The notes beneath the pieces are model-generated. The model did no database searches and was not told the DNA's origin. It worked only from the letters and a program-made list of their open reading frames with translations. 64,000 nt of DNA from Sphingomonas sp. NBWT7 (GTDB lineage: Bacteria > Pseudomonadota > Alphaproteobacteria > Sphingomonadales > Sphingomonadaceae): positions 2,069,501 through 2,133,500 of the forward strand of contig NZ_CP043639.1 of the NCBI RefSeq assembly GCF_014217605.1, written 5' to 3'. Both the position numbers and the translations under genes were made by a program. Numbering within the stretch: position 1 is the stretch's first letter; each line of letters starts with the position of its first letter. Positions 20,412 to 28,671 of this stretch are shown here, piece by piece.

Positions 20412-21803
20412 TCAAAACAACGTCGGCTGGTCCATCTTCGCCGCCGCCTTGCGCGGCGTGGCCTCGGCCCTAGCCCGCTCGGCCCGTCCACCGTCGATCA
20501 CCGCATCGACGGTCGCGTCGCGGAAGTGCAGCGTCACCGCACCCGCCGCACGCGCCGCCGCGGCGGTCGCCAGCGTCGTCCCGTCCGGCCCCGTCACCCG
20601 GGCATAACCGCGCGCGAGCGGCGCGTCGGGATCGACCGAGGCAAGCAGCCGACCAAGATCGGCCAGCCGCTGCCGCGCGCTCTCCACCCGCCGGTCGAGC
20701 AGCGCCGGACGCAGCACCGCCCCCGTCCGATCGAGCGTGCCCCGCGCGCGCACCACGTGCCGCTCGAGCCCGCGGTCGAGCCGCCCGCCCAGGTCGTCGA
20801 TCCGCTGGCGCTGCGGCCCGAGCAACCGGTCACGCGTCGGCAGCAGCCGGGCGAGCGCACCCAGCCGCTCGCGCCCGCGCTCGACATGCCGGCGCGCGCA
20901 GCGCTCGATCCGCTTGCCGTGCGCGCCCACCGTCAGCCGGACGTCGGCGAGCACCGGCACCGCCAGCTCGGCGGCGGCGGTCGGCGTCGGCGCGCGCAGG
21001 TCGGCGGCATAGTCGCACAAGGTGGTGTCGGTCTCGTGCCCGACGGCGGAGATGATCGGGATGCGGCACTCTGCGACCGCACGCACCACCGCCTCCTCGT
21101 TGAACGCCCACAGATCCTCGATCGAGCCGCCGCCGCGCGCGACGATGACGAGATCGGGGCGCAGGTCGGCGGGCAGCGCGTCGAACCCACGCACCGCAGC
21201 GGCAACCTCGGCCGCCGCGCCGTCGCCCTGCACCTTGACCGGCCAGACGAGGAGGTGGCTTGGGCAGCGATCCTCCAGCCGGTGGATGATGTCGCGGATC
21301 ACCGCGCCGGTCGGTGAGGTGACGACGCCGATCCGCCGCGGCAGGAACGGCAGCACGCGCCGCGCCTTCGACTTGGCGAACAGCCCCTCCGCCTCGAACC
21401 GCGCCTTGTTGCGCTCGAGCAGCGCCATCAGCGCGCCCGCGCCGGCAAGTTCCATCCGCTCGATGATCACCTGATATTTGGAGCGGCCGGGATAGGTCGT
21501 CAGCCGTCCGGTTGCGATCACCTCGATCCCGTCCTCGGGCCGGAAGGCGAGGCTCGCCGCCTGCCCCTTCCAGATCACGCCGTCGATCACCGCGGCATCG
21601 TCCTTCAGGCACAGATAGCAGTGGCCCGATGCGACGCGCTTGTAGCCCGAGATCTCGCCGCGCAGCCGCACGTGGCCGAACTCGCCCTCCACGACGCGCT
21701 TCAGCCGGCTCGACAGCTCGCCGACCGACATCGCCGCTGCGTTGTCCCCCGGGATCGGGTCCGCTACGAGCCGCGCGGGAAGATCGAGAAAGGGGTCTGG
21801 CAT
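20412..21803 (-). CDS. xseA: Exodeoxyribonuclease VII large subunit
   Basis: XseA is the catalytic large subunit of exonuclease VII, which degrades single-stranded DNA to short oligonucleotides. The 463 residues comprise an N-terminal OB-fold (about 25-125, with [19 protein letters not shown] and [18 protein letters not shown]), the catalytic domain ([43 protein letters not shown] and [29 protein letters not shown]) and a coiled-coil tail that ends in [13 protein letters not shown]. The start ATG at 21803 overlaps the purD ATG on the other strand; AGGA five bases upstream supports it. The small subunit gene xseB is not in the window. Confidence 0.95.
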   Translation of the reverse strand: MPDPFLDLPARLVADPIPGDNAAAMSVGELSSRLKRVVEGEFGHVRLRGEISGYKRVASGHCYLCLKDDAAVIDGVIWKGQAASLAFRPEDGIEVIATGRLTTYPGRSKYQVIIERMELAGAGALMALLERNKARFEAEGLFAKSKARRVLPFLPRRIGVVTSPTGAVIRDIIHRLEDRCPSHLLVWPVKVQGDGAAAEVAAAVRGFDALPADLRPDLVIVARGGGSIEDLWAFNEEAVVRAVAECRIPIISAVGHETDTTLCDYAADLRAPTPTAAAELAVPVLADVRLTVGAHGKRIERCARRHVERGRERLGALARLLPTRDRLLGPQRQRIDDLGGRLDRGLERHVVRARGTLDRTGAVLRPALLDRRVESARQRLADLGRLLASVDPDAPLARGYARVTGPDGTTLATAAAARAAGAVTLHFRDATVDAVIDGGRAERARAEATPRKAAAKMDQPTLF

Positions 21804-23067
21804 GAACGTCCTGCTGGTGGGCGCGGGGGGCCGCGAACACGCGCTCGCCTGGAAGCTCGCGCAGTCTGAGGGGTTAGATACGCTCTATGCCGCCCCCGGC
21901 AACCCCGGCATCGCGCGCCATGCGACGATCGCCGAGCTCAACGTGGCGGATCACCGCGCGGTGATCGATTTCATCCGCCGGCAGCAGATCGGCCTCGTCG
22001 TGATCGGCCCCGAAGCGCCGTTGGTCGATGGCCTCGCCGACAATATCCGCACGATCGGCGTGCCCGTGTTCGGCCCCGGCCGCGCGGCGGCGCAGCTCGA
22101 GGGATCGAAGGGGTTCACCAAGGATCTGTGCGCGCGCGTCGGCATCCCCACCGCGCGCTACTTCCGTGTCACCTCGCGCGACGGCGCGCTCGCGTGCCTC
22201 GACGATTTCGTCGCCGACGGGACGTGCCGTTGCGTGATCAAGGCGGACGGTCTCGCCGCCGGCAAGGGCGTCGTCGTCGCGATGAGCCGCGCCGAGGCCG
22301 AAGCGGCGATTGCCGCGCTGTTCGCCGACGGGCCGGCCGAAGCGGTGATCGAGGAATTCCTCGAGGGCGAGGAGGCGAGCCTGTTCGTCCTGTCCGACGG
22401 CACGACCACCGCGAGCTTCGGCAGCGCGCAGGATCACAAGCGCGTCGGCGACGGCGATACCGGGCCCAATACCGGCGGCATGGGCGCCTACTCCCCGGCC
22501 GCCGTCCTGACGCCCGCGCTCGAGGAGCGTGCGCTGGGCGAGATCGTCCGCCCGACGATCGACGCGCTGGCCGCCGCCGGCACGCCCTATGTCGGCGTGC
22601 TCTACGCCGGGCTGATGCTGACGGCGGACGGCCCCAAGCTGATCGAATATAACGTGCGTTTCGGCGATCCTGAATGCCAAGTGCTGATGGCGCGCTTCGA
22701 CGGTGATCTGCTCCACACGCTACTTGCTGTTGCGCAGGGCCGTATCGCCGATCTGCCCGCCCCCGCCTTTACCCCCGACATTGCGCTGACGGTGGTGATG
22801 GCGGCGGAAGGCTATCCCGGCACGCCGCGCACCGGCGGAACGATCGGCGGGATCGATGCGGCCGAGGCGACCGGCGCGATCGTGTTCCAGGCCGGCACGC
22901 GCGCGCAGGATGACGCGATCGTCGCCGCCGGCGGGCGCGTGCTCGCGGTGACGGCAACGGGGGCCAGCGTCGCCGAGGCGCAGGCCACGGCATACCGTGC
23001 GGTCGACGCGCTCGATTTCCCGACCGGCTTCTGCCGCCGCGACATCGGCTGGCGCGCGATCGCCTGA
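21802..23067 (+). CDS. purD: Phosphoribosylamine-glycine ligase
   Basis: PurD joins 5-phosphoribosylamine and glycine with ATP to make glycinamide ribonucleotide in de novo purine synthesis. The 421-residue ATP-grasp protein begins [19 protein letters not shown] and carries the PurD signature [17 protein letters not shown]; nucleotide-binding features include [17 protein letters not shown] and the metal ligands in [15 protein letters not shown] 21802 is preceded by AAAGGGG; the open frame starts 20 codons earlier without support. Its start codon shares two bases with that of xseA on the opposite strand, so each gene's upstream control region lies within the other's coding sequence. Confidence 0.96.
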   Translation: MNVLLVGAGGREHALAWKLAQSEGLDTLYAAPGNPGIARHATIAELNVADHRAVIDFIRRQQIGLVVIGPEAPLVDGLADNIRTIGVPVFGPGRAAAQLEGSKGFTKDLCARVGIPTARYFRVTSRDGALACLDDFVADGTCRCVIKADGLAAGKGVVVAMSRAEAEAAIAALFADGPAEAVIEEFLEGEEASLFVLSDGTTTASFGSAQDHKRVGDGDTGPNTGGMGAYSPAAVLTPALEERALGEIVRPTIDALAAAGTPYVGVLYAGLMLTADGPKLIEYNVRFGDPECQVLMARFDGDLLHTLLAVAQGRIADLPAPAFTPDIALTVVMAAEGYPGTPRTGGTIGGIDAAEATGAIVFQAGTRAQDDAIVAAGGRVLAVTATGASVAEAQATAYRAVDALDFPTGFCRRDIGWRAIA

Positions 23068-23149
23068 CGAGGCACGCGATCGTTCCGCTAACGTTGCGGG
23101 AACCGCGGCGCTTACCTAAGGCTTAGCGTTCGGCGTAGCGGAGCGTATC

Positions 23150-23911
23150 ATGGACCAAGGCATATCCGATACCGGCACGTTGACCGGCATCCTACTGGCA
23201 GTGATCGCCGTTCTTGCCGTGCTGACGGTGATCGGCATCCTCGTCGGTGTGCGCAAGAAGCGCGCGCGGGTCGAGGCGCAGCGGCTCGAGGAGGAACGGC
23301 TCGCCGCCGAACGTCGCGAGGCGCGCCCGCGCCCGCAATCGGTGCGCCGCGCCGATCCGCAGCCCGTTGCCGACGCTGCACCCGCGCCATCCCCGTCAAC
23401 GCCGGCCCCCGTCCCGACCAACGTCGCTGCGCCGCCCGTCGCGCCGCCCCCGCCGCCGCTCGCCGACCTGCCCGAGGTGACCGCCGCGCCCACCGCTGGT
23501 CCGAGCGATGGCGAGACCCGGCCGACGGCGCCGCTCGCCGACGAGCCGATCGCCGCCGCCGCGCCGCAGGACGCCTCCCCCGCCGCCGAGGCGCAGCCCG
23601 AGCCTGCCCCCGTCGCGCCGCAACCTGAGCCCGAGCACGCGCCATCCCCCGCGCAGCAAGCAAGTCCAGCCGGCGATGCGCCGGTGACGACGATCAAAGG
23701 CCTTGGCCCCAAGGTGGCGGCGATGCTTGCCGAGCACGGCATCGTCACCGTCGGCGATCTCGCCGCCCTCGATCAGCGCGCCGCGGAGGATCTCGACGCG
23801 CGGCTCGGCAATTTCACCGGCCGCATGGGTCGCGATCGCTGGCTCGAACAGGCGCAGCTGCTCAGCGCGGGCGACATCAGGACGTACGAGGACCGGTTCG
23901 GGAAGCTTTGA
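23150..23911 (+). CDS. Membrane-anchored protein with Pro/Ala linker and helix-hairpin-helix domain
   Basis: This 253-residue protein has a single N-terminal membrane segment (about residues 10-33), then a highly charged helix (VRKKRARVEAQRLEEERLAAE) and a low-complexity Pro/Ala/Glu linker of about 120 residues. The C-terminal domain of about 70 residues starts VTTIKGLGPKVAAMLAEHG. This GLGPK...LAEHGI pattern is a helix-hairpin-helix of the kind that binds DNA non-specifically. The domain order resembles envelope proteins that tether DNA, but function is unknown. It sits downstream of purD with its own promoter space of about 80 bases. Confidence 0.8.
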   Translation: MDQGISDTGTLTGILLAVIAVLAVLTVIGILVGVRKKRARVEAQRLEEERLAAERREARPRPQSVRRADPQPVADAAPAPSPSTPAPVPTNVAAPPVAPPPPPLADLPEVTAAPTAGPSDGETRPTAPLADEPIAAAAPQDASPAAEAQPEPAPVAPQPEPEHAPSPAQQASPAGDAPVTTIKGLGPKVAAMLAEHGIVTVGDLAALDQRAAEDLDARLGNFTGRMGRDRWLEQAQLLSAGDIRTYEDRFGKL

Positions 23912-24007
23912 TCGCTTCGTCCACTGCACGTCCATTCCCGTGACCAGTGGCGGCGGCGTAACCCACGTCGATTGACGGCGCCGATCCGCCGCGCGAAGGC
24001 GGCAGGC

Positions 24008-25012
24008 ATGCGCTTCTTCTCGGACAATGCCGCCCCGGTCCATCCTGCCGTGCTCGCCGCGCTGGCAGAGGCCGACGTGCTCGACACCGCCTACGACGGC
24101 GATCGCTGGTCGAAGGCGCTCGACGCGCGGCTCTCCGACCTGTTCGAGACCGCGGTCGAGGCGCTGTGGGTGCCGAGCGGCACCGCCGCCAATTGCCTCG
24201 CGCTCGCCGCGCTCTGCCCGCCGCACGGCGCGGTGGTCTGCCATCATGACGCGCACATCCAGAACGACGAGTGCGGCGCGCCCGAATTCTACACCCATGG
24301 CGCGAAGCTCATGCTCGCGCAGGGCGACGGCGCGAAGCTGACGCCCGAGACGATCGCCGCGTTGCTCGCGACGATCCGCGACGACGTGCACCAAGTGCAG
24401 CCGCACGCGATTTCGATCACCAACGCCACCGAATACGGTCTCGTCTACCAGCCGCACGAGGTTGCCGCGATCGGCGCGCTTGCCGCCGAACGCGGCCTTA
24501 CGCTGCACATGGACGGCGCGCGCTTCGCCAACGCGCTCGTCACCGCCGGCTGCTCGGCGGCGGACATGACGTGGCGCGCCGGAGTCACTGCGCTCAGCCT
24601 CGGCTTCGTCAAGAACGGGGGCATGAGCGCGGAGGCGCTGGTGTTCTTCAAGCCCGGCCTCGTCGATGCGACACGCTATCGCCGCAAGCGCGCCGGGTTG
24701 CTGCTGTCCAAGGGCCGCTATCTCGCGGCGCAGATCCTCGCGCTGCTCGACGAAGACCGCTGGCTGGCCAATGCGCGCGCGGCGAATGCGGGTGCCGCGC
24801 AGATCGCCGCCGCCGCGGGCGATCGCCTTGTCCATGCGGTCGAGGCGAACGAAGTGTTTCTGCGCGTTTCCGCAGAAGAGGCGGCGACGCTGCGCGCCAA
24901 GGGCTTCGACTTCTACGATTGGGGGCCCGGCGAGGCGCGGCTCGTCGTCTCCTGGAACCAGCGCGCCGAGGACATCCGCCCGCTGGCAGACGCGATCGCG
25001 GCGCTCGGCTGA
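24008..25012 (+). CDS. Threonine aldolase family protein (PLP-dependent)
   Basis: This is a fold-type I PLP enzyme of 334 residues in the low-specificity L-threonine aldolase/beta-eliminating lyase family, which would split threonine to glycine and acetaldehyde. It starts MRFFSDNAAPVHPAVLAAL. The cofactor region includes WVPSGTAANCLAL, CHHDAHI, HMDGARFANAL (Asp for the pyridine nitrogen) and the Schiff-base lysine in LSLGFVKNGGM. ATG 24008 follows GGCAGGC; an upstream in-frame TTG has no ribosome site. The EamA exporter gene is 64 bases downstream on the same strand, which may suggest an amino acid connection, but this is inference. Confidence 0.88.
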   Translation: MRFFSDNAAPVHPAVLAALAEADVLDTAYDGDRWSKALDARLSDLFETAVEALWVPSGTAANCLALAALCPPHGAVVCHHDAHIQNDECGAPEFYTHGAKLMLAQGDGAKLTPETIAALLATIRDDVHQVQPHAISITNATEYGLVYQPHEVAAIGALAAERGLTLHMDGARFANALVTAGCSAADMTWRAGVTALSLGFVKNGGMSAEALVFFKPGLVDATRYRRKRAGLLLSKGRYLAAQILALLDEDRWLANARAANAGAAQIAAAAGDRLVHAVEANEVFLRVSAEEAATLRAKGFDFYDWGPGEARLVVSWNQRAEDIRPLADAIAALG

Positions 25013-25076
25013 TCGCCGCCGGGCGGAGCTTTTCGAAACAGTGGCGCGGTTCCGCAAACGCATATAGCGCCCGCGC

Positions 25077-25994
25077 ATGGCCACCGCCCCGCCCCCGCAG
25101 TCGACCCGCGCCCGCGTCCTCGTGCCCTTCGCGATCGTAACGCTGATTTGGGGCTCGACCTGGCTCGTCATCCGCGACCAGCTCGGCGTCGTGCCGCCGT
25201 CTTGGTCGGTCAGCTACCGTTTCCTCGTCGCCGGGATCGCGCTCTACGCCTGGTCGGCGATCCGTCGTGAGGGGGGGCGGATCGACGCGCGCGGGCTGCG
25301 CTTCGCCGCGGCGCTCGGGCTCGCGCAGTTCGTGCTCAACTTCAACTTCGTCTATCGCGCCGAACAATTCATCACCTCGGGGCTCGTCGCGGTGGTCTTC
25401 GCGCTGCTGCTCGTGCCCAATGCGCTGTTCGGCCGGATCTTCCTCGGTCAGCGGCTCGGGCGGCAGCTGATCGTCGGGTCCGCCATCGCGATGGCCGGCG
25501 TCGCACTGCTCTTCCTGCACGAGGTACGCAGCGATCCGAACGGGCCTGGCGCCTCGCTGACGGGCATCGCGCTCACGCTATGCGCGATCCTCTCGGCGTC
25601 GAGCGCCAACGTGATGCAGGGAACGGCCACCGCGCGCGCCTATCCGATGCTGCGCACGACGGCGATCGCGATGCTGCTGGGTGGCGCCTTCGATGCCGCC
25701 TGGGCCTATGCCACCGTCGGCCCCCCGGTGATCGAGTGGCGCGCCGGCTATATCGCCGGGATCCTCTATCTCGGGCTGGCCGCCTCGGCGCTCGCCTTTC
25801 CGCTCTATTTCGGCGTGATCCGCATCATCGGCCCCGCCAAATCGGCCTATTCGAGCGTCATCGTCCCCGTCATCGCGATGGCGCTGTCGACCGCGTTCGA
25901 AGGTTATCGCTGGACGCCGCTCGCCGCAGGCGGCGCGGCGCTCGCCGGGGTCGGGCTGATCGTCGCGCTCACCGCGCGCAGGCCCAACCGGTAA
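25077..25994 (+). CDS. EamA/DMT family transporter
   Basis: This is an inner-membrane permease of 305 residues with ten hydrophobic segments in two EamA repeats, typical of drug/metabolite transporters that export amino acids or other metabolites. Segment one contains the family's IWGSTWLVI and the second half has SAYSSVIVPVIAMALS. A lysine/arginine-rich stop RRPNR ends the protein inside. Its 3' end overlaps, tail to tail, the SDR gene on the other strand by 91 bases. The substrate cannot be predicted. Confidence 0.9.
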   Translation: MATAPPPQSTRARVLVPFAIVTLIWGSTWLVIRDQLGVVPPSWSVSYRFLVAGIALYAWSAIRREGGRIDARGLRFAAALGLAQFVLNFNFVYRAEQFITSGLVAVVFALLLVPNALFGRIFLGQRLGRQLIVGSAIAMAGVALLFLHEVRSDPNGPGASLTGIALTLCAILSASSANVMQGTATARAYPMLRTTAIAMLLGGAFDAAWAYATVGPPVIEWRAGYIAGILYLGLAASALAFPLYFGVIRIIGPAKSAYSSVIVPVIAMALSTAFEGYRWTPLAAGGAALAGVGLIVALTARRPNR

Positions 25995-26725
25995 TCGGGG
26001 TAGAGCGGGCGCCAACCGAGCACCCGCTTCGCCATGCCATTCGCAACCCGCCGGTTCTCGGCATAGAAGGCGCGCGCCATCGGCGACAGGCTGTCGAGCG
26101 GCACGATCGGCGGCGGCGCCATACCAATCAGCGCCGCGGCATACTCCACTACCGCGTCCTGGCTCGCCGGCAGATCGTCGGCGAGATTGTACGCCCCCGC
26201 CGGCCCGGCGAACCCGGCGACGACGCCGGCCGCGATATCGTCGACATGGACCCGGCTGAACACCTGATCGATCAGCCCGGTGCGATGCGCCTTGCCTTCG
26301 CGCAGCCGCTCGATCGGCGAGCGGCCCGGGCCGTAGATACCGGGCAGGCGGAACACCCGCGCCCCCAGCGCCAGCCACGCCGCATCCGCCGCATTGCGCC
26401 CCACCCGGCGCCCACGGATCGGGGCGCTCTCGTCGACCCACCCGCCGCCTGCATCACCATAAACCCCGGTCGACGAGAGGTAGCCGAGCCAACGGCTGCC
26501 AAGTGCGTCGCCGTAGCGCGCGAGCACCGGATCGCCGCTTTCCTCGTCGGCGGGCACGGAAGACAGGACGTGCGTCGCGCTCGCCAGCCCGGCGCGTACT
26601 GCCGCCGCGTCGTCGAAGCGGATCGTGCCGTCGCGCCCGTCGCGCGTCGTCGCCAGCACCGGCCAGCCGCTCGCCCGTGCGATCGCCCCGGCGGCATAGC
26701 CGAGCCCGAAGATGAACAGCCGCAT
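25904..26725 (-). CDS. NAD(P)-binding SDR family protein (YeeZ-like)
   Basis: This is an atypical short-chain dehydrogenase of 273 residues. The Rossmann motif is degenerate (FIFGLGYAAGAIA at residues 4-16), followed by LSSVPADEESGDPVL and the active-site region YLSSTGVYGDAGG, where SSTGVYG carries a Tyr as in extended SDRs. FRLPGIYGPGRSPIERL and VHVDDIAAGV are typical of YeeZ/WcaG-type epimerase-like proteins. ATG 26725 has AAAGGG six bases upstream; the open frame continues 31 codons further without support. The last 91 bases overlap the EamA gene. Substrate unknown. Confidence 0.85.
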   Translation of the reverse strand: MRLFIFGLGYAAGAIARASGWPVLATTRDGRDGTIRFDDAAAVRAGLASATHVLSSVPADEESGDPVLARYGDALGSRWLGYLSSTGVYGDAGGGWVDESAPIRGRRVGRNAADAAWLALGARVFRLPGIYGPGRSPIERLREGKAHRTGLIDQVFSRVHVDDIAAGVVAGFAGPAGAYNLADDLPASQDAVVEYAAALIGMAPPPIVPLDSLSPMARAFYAENRRVANGMAKRVLGWRPLYPDYRLGLRAVSATISPTPASAAPPAASGVQR

Positions 26726-26842
26726 CGAAATCCCTTTCGCTAGCCGCGCGTCGGCAATGCTCGACACCCGCGACCAGATAACGCAGCAATCGGCGCGCTG
26801 GCCCCCTTCAGGCGCCACATACTGGCAGCGCCCACCGACGTC

Positions 26843-28516
26843 TCACTCGGCTATCGGCCCCTTGAACAGCGTGCCGAAATAATCGCCCTTGTTCCACACC
26901 GGGCGTGTCGCGCTGTCGGCGATCTCGCGCGCGATGCGGTAATTGACGTCGACGAAGCGGACGCCCTGCTCCCACTCGATCGGCTGCGACAGATCGTCGC
27001 CCGGCTTGTGGTAGTTGGTCGACATGAATTGTTCGACCGCGGCCTTGCCCGGCCCCTTCTGCCCCGGCCACAGGAACACCGAAGGCACGCCCTTCTGCAC
27101 GAAGCGGAAGTGATCCGAGCGGACGAAGATCCCCTCGTCGGGCATCGGATCGGGCGACAGCGCCAGCCCTGCCCCCTCCACCGCGCGGCGGATGATCGGA
27201 CCGAGTGTCGAGCGGTCGCCGCCGAACGCCACCATGTCCTCGAACCGATAGGTCAGGATCGGCATGTCGAGGTTCACGTCCGCGACGATCGACTGCAGCG
27301 GCACGGTCGGGTGATTGGCGAAATAATCGCTGCCGATCAGCCCCTTCTCCTCCGCGGTCACCGCCAGGAACACGATCGTCCGCTTGGGCGCGCCTTCCTT
27401 CTGGAACCTTTTGGCCTCTTCGATCAGGCTCGCGATGCCGATCGCGTTGTCGAGCGCGCCGTTGTGGATCGTGTCCGGGCCCTCGCCGCTGACCCCGACG
27501 TGATCGAGGTGCGCGGACAGCACCACTACCTCCTTCGACAGGACCGGATCGCTGCCGGGCAGCACGCCGACGACGTTCGACGAGCGCGCCGGCGCGAAGC
27601 TCGTCTGCGTCGCGGCGGCAAGCGTCGCAGGCAACTGCTCGGCCACGAACACTGCGTCGGGCTTGTCGGCGGCGCGCGCGACCTTCGCCCACGGCGTCCG
27701 GGCGCCGGCGAACAGCTTCGTCGCGCCCGCCACGCTCAGCGTTGCGAGGGCTGGGATCGATCCCGCCTCGACGTTGCCGGTGCCGTCGGGGTTCGCCCAC
27801 GTCATCCGCGTGTGCGTGCTCGCCTCGACCAGCCGCGCGAACGCGCGCTGCTTCTCCGCGCGCGGCGTCTGCAGCGTGATCGTCCCGATCGCGCCGCGCT
27901 CGGCGGCGAAGCGCGCCTTGGTCGTCGCCGACCCCAGCCACGCGCGCTCCTCGCCGGTCATCTTGGCTGGCGATCCGCTGACGAAGGCGACGATCTTGCC
28001 GCGCACATCGACGCCCCTGTAATCGTCGCGGCCATAGGCCGGCGCGACGATCCCGTAGCCGACGAACACTACCGGCGCGGTCACCGCCGTCTCCTTCGCG
28101 CGCGGATCGGCCGACGGCACGTAATCGACACCGTACATCAGCGACTGCGTGGCGCCGCCGGCGCGCGTGATGCTCACCGTCCCCTTACCCGCCGGCTTGT
28201 ACGCGACAAGCGGCACCTGCTGCAGATAGCCCTGCGCGCCGGCCGCTGCGTCACCGCCCGGCTTCAGCCCCGCGGCGAAGAACTGCGACGCGACATATTG
28301 CGCGGCGATGTCATATTCCGCGCTGCCCGCCTCGCGTCCGCGCATCGCATCGGATGCCAGGAACATGACGTGTCCCTTGATTGCCGCCGCCCCCGCGGAC
28401 AGCGGCGTCGCGCGAGGCATCGTAGCCGGGGGAGCGGTCGGCACGGGTGCGGCGTCCCGCGCGATGGCGGCTGAGGGCAGGGTGGCGACGCAGAGCGACA
28501 GGGCAAGGCGGCGCAT
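26843..28516 (-). CDS. M28 family metallopeptidase with PA domain
   Basis: This is an exported aminopeptidase-like protein of 557 residues. A signal peptide (MRRLALSLCV to about residue 20) precedes a segment with SDAMRGREAGSAEY, typical of M28 peptidases. A protease-associated domain lies about residues 135-240 (PVVFVGYGI and VDVRGKIVAFVSG). The zinc cluster follows: LSAHLDHVG, then HNGALDNAIGIASLIEEAK with the bridging Asp, FLAVTAEEKGLIGS with the catalytic Glu pair, and the final ligand in VRSDHFRFV / NYHKPGDD. It probably acts in the periplasm on peptides. The gene is alone and divergent from pepN, so peptide breakdown may be the shared theme. Confidence 0.9.
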   Translation of the reverse strand: MRRLALSLCVATLPSAAIARDAAPVPTAPPATMPRATPLSAGAAAIKGHVMFLASDAMRGREAGSAEYDIAAQYVASQFFAAGLKPGGDAAAGAQGYLQQVPLVAYKPAGKGTVSITRAGGATQSLMYGVDYVPSADPRAKETAVTAPVVFVGYGIVAPAYGRDDYRGVDVRGKIVAFVSGSPAKMTGEERAWLGSATTKARFAAERGAIGTITLQTPRAEKQRAFARLVEASTHTRMTWANPDGTGNVEAGSIPALATLSVAGATKLFAGARTPWAKVARAADKPDAVFVAEQLPATLAAATQTSFAPARSSNVVGVLPGSDPVLSKEVVVLSAHLDHVGVSGEGPDTIHNGALDNAIGIASLIEEAKRFQKEGAPKRTIVFLAVTAEEKGLIGSDYFANHPTVPLQSIVADVNLDMPILTYRFEDMVAFGGDRSTLGPIIRRAVEGAGLALSPDPMPDEGIFVRSDHFRFVQKGVPSVFLWPGQKGPGKAAVEQFMSTNYHKPGDDLSQPIEWEQGVRFVDVNYRIAREIADSATRPVWNKGDYFGTLFKGPIAE

Positions 28517-28671
28517 CGTGGCTTCCAGCAGGGTTCCGCGCGCATGCCCGCGGCGGCGGCAGTGCGACCCGGGACGAGCGAAAGTATGGCTTGATACCAC
28601 CGCCCTAGCACCCGCCCCGCCCGCCGCAAGGTTTCGATGGAACCACTGCGCGCGCCGTTTATAGTCTCTTC

